Made by a program: the position numbers and the translations under genes. A stretch of DNA of 64,000 bases. It comes from Massilia sp. Se16.2.3 (lineage in GTDB: Bacteria > Pseudomonadota > Gammaproteobacteria > Burkholderiales > Burkholderiaceae_D). The notes under the pieces were generated by a model that ran no database searches, had not been told where the DNA came from, and was given only the letters and a program-made list of their open reading frames with translations. The DNA lies in the NCBI RefSeq assembly GCF_014171595.1, contig NZ_CP050451.1:4712001-4776000 (forward strand), in the 5' to 3' direction. This document shows, one piece after another, positions 59,785 through 64,000 of the stretch (positions are counted from its first letter, which is position 1; every line of letters begins with the position of its first letter).

Positions 59785-62149
59785 GCGGCAGCACCACGCC
59801 TGAGCGCCCGCGCGCCGCGCTTGCCTGGCTGGCGCGCGCCTTCGCCTTCCCTGTCGATGCGCTGCCGGCGCTGGTGCTGGCCTGGCTGTGCCTGCGCATT
59901 GCCGAAGCCATCCACGCCAGCAGCGCCGGCGTGCCGCAGGCGACCCTGTTCGGCGCGGGCCTGGGCAATGACCTGCTGTCGCTGCTGCGCCGGGCTTCGT
60001 GTTCATCGCCGGCGCCCTGCCGCTGGCCCTGATTCCCTCGCTGCGCTGGCGCACGCTGGCGCTGGGCATGCTGTGGAGCGTGCTGCTGGTGGTGCATACC
60101 GGACTGCTGCAGTACCACTGGATTTCCGGCGTCCCGCTCGGGGCCGACCTGTTCGCGTATTCCAGCGACGAGGTTCGCACCACGGTCGGCGGCGGCTGGC
60201 AGGTCAGTCCGCTGCTGGGCCTCGCGCTGGTGGCGGCTTTGGCGGTGCTGTGGACGCTGCTGTCGATGAGTGAGCGTGCGCTCCTGGTGGCCGCGCGCCG
60301 GCGGACGCACCGTACTGGTCGCGGCCATGGCCAGCGCCCTCGCCTTTGCGCGCTGCTGCCGGTGCGCTTCGCGCCGAAGGTGGCGCGCACCGATGCCGAC
60401 CTGGCCTACCTGACCAACAAGACGGCGTACTTCGTCGACAGCAACCTCGCGCACCTCTGCGGCGCGGGCGAGGAGCGCGCGCCGCAGAACGCGCAGGCCG
60501 CGCAGGCGCTGACGCCCTGGGCCGGCAGCGATCCGCGCTACCCCTTCCTGCATGCCGAGCGCACGCCCGACACCCTCGGCCCGCTCTTCAACCCGCAGGC
60601 TGGCAAACCGCCGAAGATCGTATTCATCATCGTCGAGGGCCTGGGACGCACCTTCTCCGGACCCGGCGCGCGCCTGGGCAGCTTCACGCCCTTCCTCGAC
60701 GAACTGGCGGGACGCAGCCTGTACTTCGAGAACTTCCTGGCCGGCCAGGGCCGTACCTTCGGCGTGCTCACCACCGTCTTCGGTTCGCTCCCCTTTGGCG
60801 AAAACGGCCTGACGGCCCTGGGCGAGCGCCTGCCGCGCCACGAATCGCTGCTGTCGATCCTGAAACGCCAGGACTACCGGCTGCGCTTCTATTCCGGCTC
60901 GAACCTGGAGTTCGACAACGAGGGCCTGTTCCTGCGCCGCCAGGGCGTCGACACCTTTGTCAGCGAAAAGGATTTCAGTGCGCCTTACGAACGTGCCAAC
61001 GACTGGGGCTACGCCGACCGCGACCTGATGGAAGTGGCTGTGGCGCGCGAGGCCCAGGCCCCGGCGGGACCGGCGGTCGCCGTCGTCCAGACCACCAGCA
61101 TGCACAGCCCCTTCACCTTCCCCGGCAAGGAAGCGTACATGCGGCGCGCGGCCGAACGCGTGGCGCAACTGAAGCTGCCGGCCGCTCCCGTGTACGAGAA
61201 CGACCGCGCCATCTTCGCCAGCATTCTCTACACGGACGATGCGCTGCGCATGTTCTTCGAGCGCGCCGCCAAATGGCCGGACTACGACAACACGATCTTC
61301 GTCATCACCGGCGACCACCGCCTGCCCGAGCTGCCGATGGACACGCGCATCGAGCGCTACCACGTGCCGCTGATCGTGTACTCGCCGCTGCTGAAGGCGC
61401 CGCGCGCGATCAAGGCGATCTCCTCGCAGTTCGACATCGCGCCTTCGCTCCTGGCCTACCTGGCAAACAACCATGGCCTGCAGTCGCCGCGCGACGTCAC
61501 CTGGATCGGCACCGGCCTGGACACCGAGCCGTCCTTCCGCAACCTGCACGTCATCCCGCTGAAACAGACCAAGAGCGAGATGAGCGACTTCGTCTCCGGC
61601 ACGGCCTACCTGGCGCAGGGCCAGCTCTACACGATCAGCGACGGCATGCAGGCCGACCGCGGCGACGACGCGCAGGCGCTGGCACGCGCCCAGGCGCAGT
61701 TCCGCGCCTTCCTGACCGACAACGGTGCCGCCGGCCGCAGCGCGGCGCTCGGGCCCGCGCAGGCGCAGCTGGCCAGCTACGGCGGCGAGCGCACCCTGCG
61801 CACGGCAACGCTGGCGGCGGCTGCCGGCGACATTGGCGTGACCGGCCTGCGCCGGGTTGCCGGTGCGGACGGCGCGCCGGCCTTCGAGGCGACGTTCACC
61901 AACCACGGCGCCACCCGCTCGCCCGAATTCATGCCGCTGCTCGTCATCGCCAACGAGCACGGACTGGAACTGGGCGAAACGGCGGGCGCCCCGCGCACGC
62001 TGGCACCCGGCGAGCGCGCCGTCATCACCCTGCGCCCGGACCTGCGCAAGGTGGCACCGGGCAGCTATTTCGTCTCGGTCCTGCCCTCGCATCCCGACAC
62101 CGGGCGCTCGATCGGCATGGGCCAGTACCACGTGGAAGCGAAGCTGTGA
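59778..62149 (+). CDS. LTA-synthase-like membrane phosphotransferase/sulfatase, frame broken
   Basis: About 790 residues after correction. The N-terminal third is membrane-embedded (DALPALVLAWLCLRIAEAI, FIAGALPLALIPSLRW, LGMLWSVLLVVHTGLLQ, LLGLALVAALAVLWTLL). The rest is a periplasmic alkaline-phosphatase-fold domain: IVFIIVEGLGRTFSG (metal site), FFAGQ-like GQGRTFGVLTTVFGSLP (Thr nucleophile region), FYSGSNLEF, TTSMHSPFTFPG and IFVITGDHRLPE. Such enzymes transfer phosphoglycerol or similar groups to surface polymers. A base is missing near 59991; a second pair (extra near 60297, missing near 60352) may mask a fifth helix. The ATG overlaps the YaiO gene stop by 7 bases. Confidence 0.82.
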
Positions 62150-62151
62150 AC

Positions 62152-63097
62152 ATGGCCATGAAACGCTTCGCCGCGGCCCTGCTGGCCTGTGCCTGCACCC
62201 CTGGCGCAGGCTGCCCCTGCCGCGCCTGCCGCCGCTACGGCGCCGCGCGCCATCTGGACCTGGGAAGAAGATTCCTATGACATGCTCGAGCAGCCCGCCG
62301 CCGCCGGACGCGCCATCGACTTCCTGAAATCGAAATCGGTCGATACCGTGTTCCTGTATGCGGACGCCTTCGGCGGGCGCAACCTCATCGTGACGCAGCC
62401 GCAGCTGTACCGGCGCCTGGTGCGGCGCCTGCACGCCTCCGGCATGAAAGCCTATGCCCTGCTCGGTTCGGGCTACCTGCACACCGAGCGCTACGTGCTG
62501 CCCCAGCACCGCGCGCAGGCGCTGGCGATGCTGCAGCGGGTGCTCGACTACAACAAGAGCGCGGCGCCCGAGGAACGCTTCGACGGCATCAACGTCGACA
62601 TCGAACCGCACATCCTGGCCGAATGGTCGACCCGCAAGATGGAGCTGCTGGCGCATTTCGTCGATTTGTCTGGCGCGCTGATGCGGGCGAAACACGCATC
62701 CGGCCAGGATCTGCCGCTGGGACCGGCGATCCCCTTCTGGCTCGACGGCATCCTGCTTGACCACGGTGGCGAGAAAAAGCCCGTCAGCGAGCACGTGCAG
62801 GACCTGTACGACTACGTGGCCCTGATGGACTACCGCGACCACGCACTCGGCGGCGACGGCATCGTCAGCCACGCGATGGACGAACTGGCCTACGCCGACA
62901 AGGTCGGCAAGCGCGTGCTGATCGGCGTCGAGACGCTACCGAACAGCATCAAGAAGGTGTCGTTCGAGCACCTGAAGGAGGCCGACATGGAACGCGAACT
63001 GGGGCTGACGGCGCAGCAGGTCGGTGCCATGAAGCCCTTCGGCGGCTTCGTGATCCATCATTACGGGCAGTACCGCAGGTGGCTGGGGCTGGACTAA
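62152..63097 (+). CDS. Secreted GH18-like TIM-barrel protein, frame broken
   Basis: About 314 residues after correction. The leader is MAMKRFAAALLA, then with one base removed near 62187 VPAPLAQAAPAAPAA. The mature part has AIWTWEEDSYDML, SVDTVFLYADAFGG, SGMKAYALLGSGYLH, FDGINVDIEPHI, VALMDYRDHALGG and GFVIHHYGQYRRWLG. DGINVDIEP resembles the DxxDxDxE motif of GH18 glycosidases, although the full chitinase pattern is not seen. It follows the LTA-synthase-like gene by 2 bases, making a three-gene operon. A repeat element B copy begins at its TAA stop. Confidence 0.72.
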
Positions 63098-63224
63098 AGT
63101 ACTCACCCAAAATAAATGTGTTGTTGGCTTCCATAACCGGCGCGTTGCTGCGTCGGCCCGCGTCCGCTTGCGGCGCAGTGCTCGCACTGCGGCGCTCTCG
63201 CCGTCTTGCACCGCATCCGGTTCT
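63097..63224. mobile_element. Truncated copy of element B
   Basis: AAGTACTCACCCAAAATAAA at the left end and the inner part (CCATAACCGGCGCGTTGC, CAGTGCTCGCACTGCGGCG, CGCATCCGGTTCT) match the element at 37879-38036, but the last about 30 bases including the right inverted repeat are missing. It abuts the stop codon of the GH18-like gene on the left and a racemase remnant on the right. Confidence 0.85.
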
Positions 63225-63354
63225 ACACGCCCCCCAGGCGCGCGGCCACCTCCTCGTTGATGAGGCGGTAGTATTCGGCCCGACTTTTTCAGCTCAGACC
63301 GCCGATGAGGCCGATGACCTGCGACGAAGCGGTGGGGACAGCGGCTGGCGGCAT
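63225..63354 (-). pseudogene. 5' remnant of an aspartate/glutamate racemase gene
   Basis: From an AAGGAG site and the ATG at 63354 it reads MPPAAVPTASSQVIGLIGGL, then SxKSRAEYYRLINEEVAARL, where x is a TGA stop in place of the Trp of the GGxSWxSxxEYYRLINE block of amino-acid racemases. After LGG the frame enters the truncated element B at 63224, and no further racemase sequence follows. About 40 of roughly 230 codons remain. Both the nonsense codon and the truncation point to real decay. Confidence 0.75.
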
Positions 63355-63405
63355 GCGGGCTCCTTCGGGGTCGTGGGTTGACCCCGCCAGTATGGTTCCC
63401 CCTCT

Positions 63406-63783
63406 TCAGTCGGCCACCACGTGCCACACCTCCTTGACCTTGTCGCCCTTGCGCTCGCCCGGCTTGGTGTCGTTGGCGAACAGGTAGAGGGGCTTGCCCT
63501 TGTAGGCGAGCTGCTTGCTGCCGTCCTCGCGCGTGACGACGGAATACGGCGCCGCCGCCGGCGTGCTGCCCGCGGGTACGGGCGGCCACATCTTCACGCA
63601 GCCGTCGTTGCAGGCGCTCTTGCCGGAGCCGGCCGTATCCTTGTCGAAGGTGTAGACGGTCATGCCGGCGGCATCGACGAGCACGCCGTCGGCCTTCTTC
63701 AGGGCGGACTGCGCACCCGCCGCGGTGGCGGCCAGCAGGAGCACGGCGCCGAGCAGCGCAGGGACAGGGTGGAACGCTTTCAT
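63406..63783 (-). CDS. Secreted Yx(FWY)xxD-repeat protein (COG4315 type)
   Basis: 125 residues with a signal peptide (VPALLGAVLLLAATAAGAQS). It holds two copies of the Yx(FWY)xxD pattern (VYTFDKDTAGSGKSACNDGC; LYLFANDTKPGERKGD) with the typical WPPVPAG between them. GGGAGA precedes the ATG at 63783. The role of the family is unknown. No gene is seen from here to the right edge. Confidence 0.88.
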   Translation of the reverse strand: MKAFHPVPALLGAVLLLAATAAGAQSALKKADGVLVDAAGMTVYTFDKDTAGSGKSACNDGCVKMWPPVPAGSTPAAAPYSVVTREDGSKQLAYKGKPLYLFANDTKPGERKGDKVKEVWHVVAD

Positions 63784-64000
63784 GGCAATCTCCCGGGGAT
63801 GGTCCTGGGCTGAGTATAGACCTGGACAGTGTGCCCATTGCCGTGCGCGCGCCGTATGCGCAGATAAACAACACCCTTGTGCGTTGCCTGCTGTTCATGT
63901 TTTGAAAGCCATGTCCCGGATACACGGTACGCGGCGCCATTTCTGGCGGGAGCCAGGGATAATGGTGGCCTACCACACCTGCGCGCGTCTCACGATGATC
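63784..64000. other. Right-edge non-coding segment
   Basis: 217 bases with no open frame of coding character and no repeat. TGCGCAGATAAACAACACC and GGATAATGGTGG are AT-rich spots that could be promoter parts of the gene at 63783 or of one beyond the edge. Confidence 0.4.

Noticed and set aside
59597..62872. A 1091-codon minus-strand frame
   Set aside because: Antisense to the LTA-synthase-like and GH18-like genes, with shadow composition and no recognisable domain.

Overview
The window is GC-rich, densely coding DNA that reads as a betaproteobacterial chromosome of the Massilia/Telluria (Oxalobacteraceae) type. The pointers are the gene order pyrG-kdsA-eno-ftsB, a dapA-bamC pair, two cyanophycin synthetase genes with their associated ABC transporter and DUF1854 gene, a PEP-CTERM protein, and codon use rich in third-position G/C. 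The assignment is inferred from gene content; no rRNA or tRNA gene was seen.

Layout. 0-4 kb: small accessory enzymes (SDR, PPOX, DUF805, VOC, GFA) and a MarR/hydrolase pair. 4.2-12.2 kb: the cyanophycin block, with DUF1854 and an ABC transporter on the minus strand facing away from a truncated-type synthetase (cphA2-like) and a full-length cphA. 12.3-19.9 kb: LysE exporter, PEP-CTERM protein, a giant CheB-CheR-PAS-kinase-receiver protein, a degenerate receiver, a response regulator and a VOC protein. 20-36 kb: housekeeping (mutS, slyD, the ribosomal oxygenase roxA, bamC, dapA, an M50 protease, a YciO/Sua5 protein, htpX, a PHP phosphatase). 36-41 kb: gamma carbonic anhydrase, hslO, thioesterase, then a LytS/LytTR two-component set with two tandem kinases. 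41-49 kb: formylglycine-generating-enzyme-like protein, dps and many secreted proteins of unknown role. 49-54 kb: ftsB, eno, kdsA, pyrG. 54-64 kb: M20 peptidase, a methyl-accepting chemotaxis protein, and an apparent envelope operon (TPR/YaiO barrel, LTA-synthase-like membrane enzyme, secreted GH18-like protein).

Two layers of non-coding structure stand out. The first is a family of hairpins with a constant CGTAGGGTGG edge and a variable but self-complementary core. They occur singly, as inverted pairs, or in tandem arrays, always beside a gene 3' end. The second is a pair of 158-bp elements with terminal inverted repeats, lying back to back at a stop codon at 37.7 kb, with a truncated copy of one at a stop codon at 63.1 kb.

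About fifteen genes are broken by single-base insertions or deletions, often in short homopolymers, and each is restored by a one-base change per site. I read most of these as sequence errors rather than true pseudogenes and annotate the full gene span with the break noted. Only the racemase remnant near 63.3 kb looks like genuine decay.
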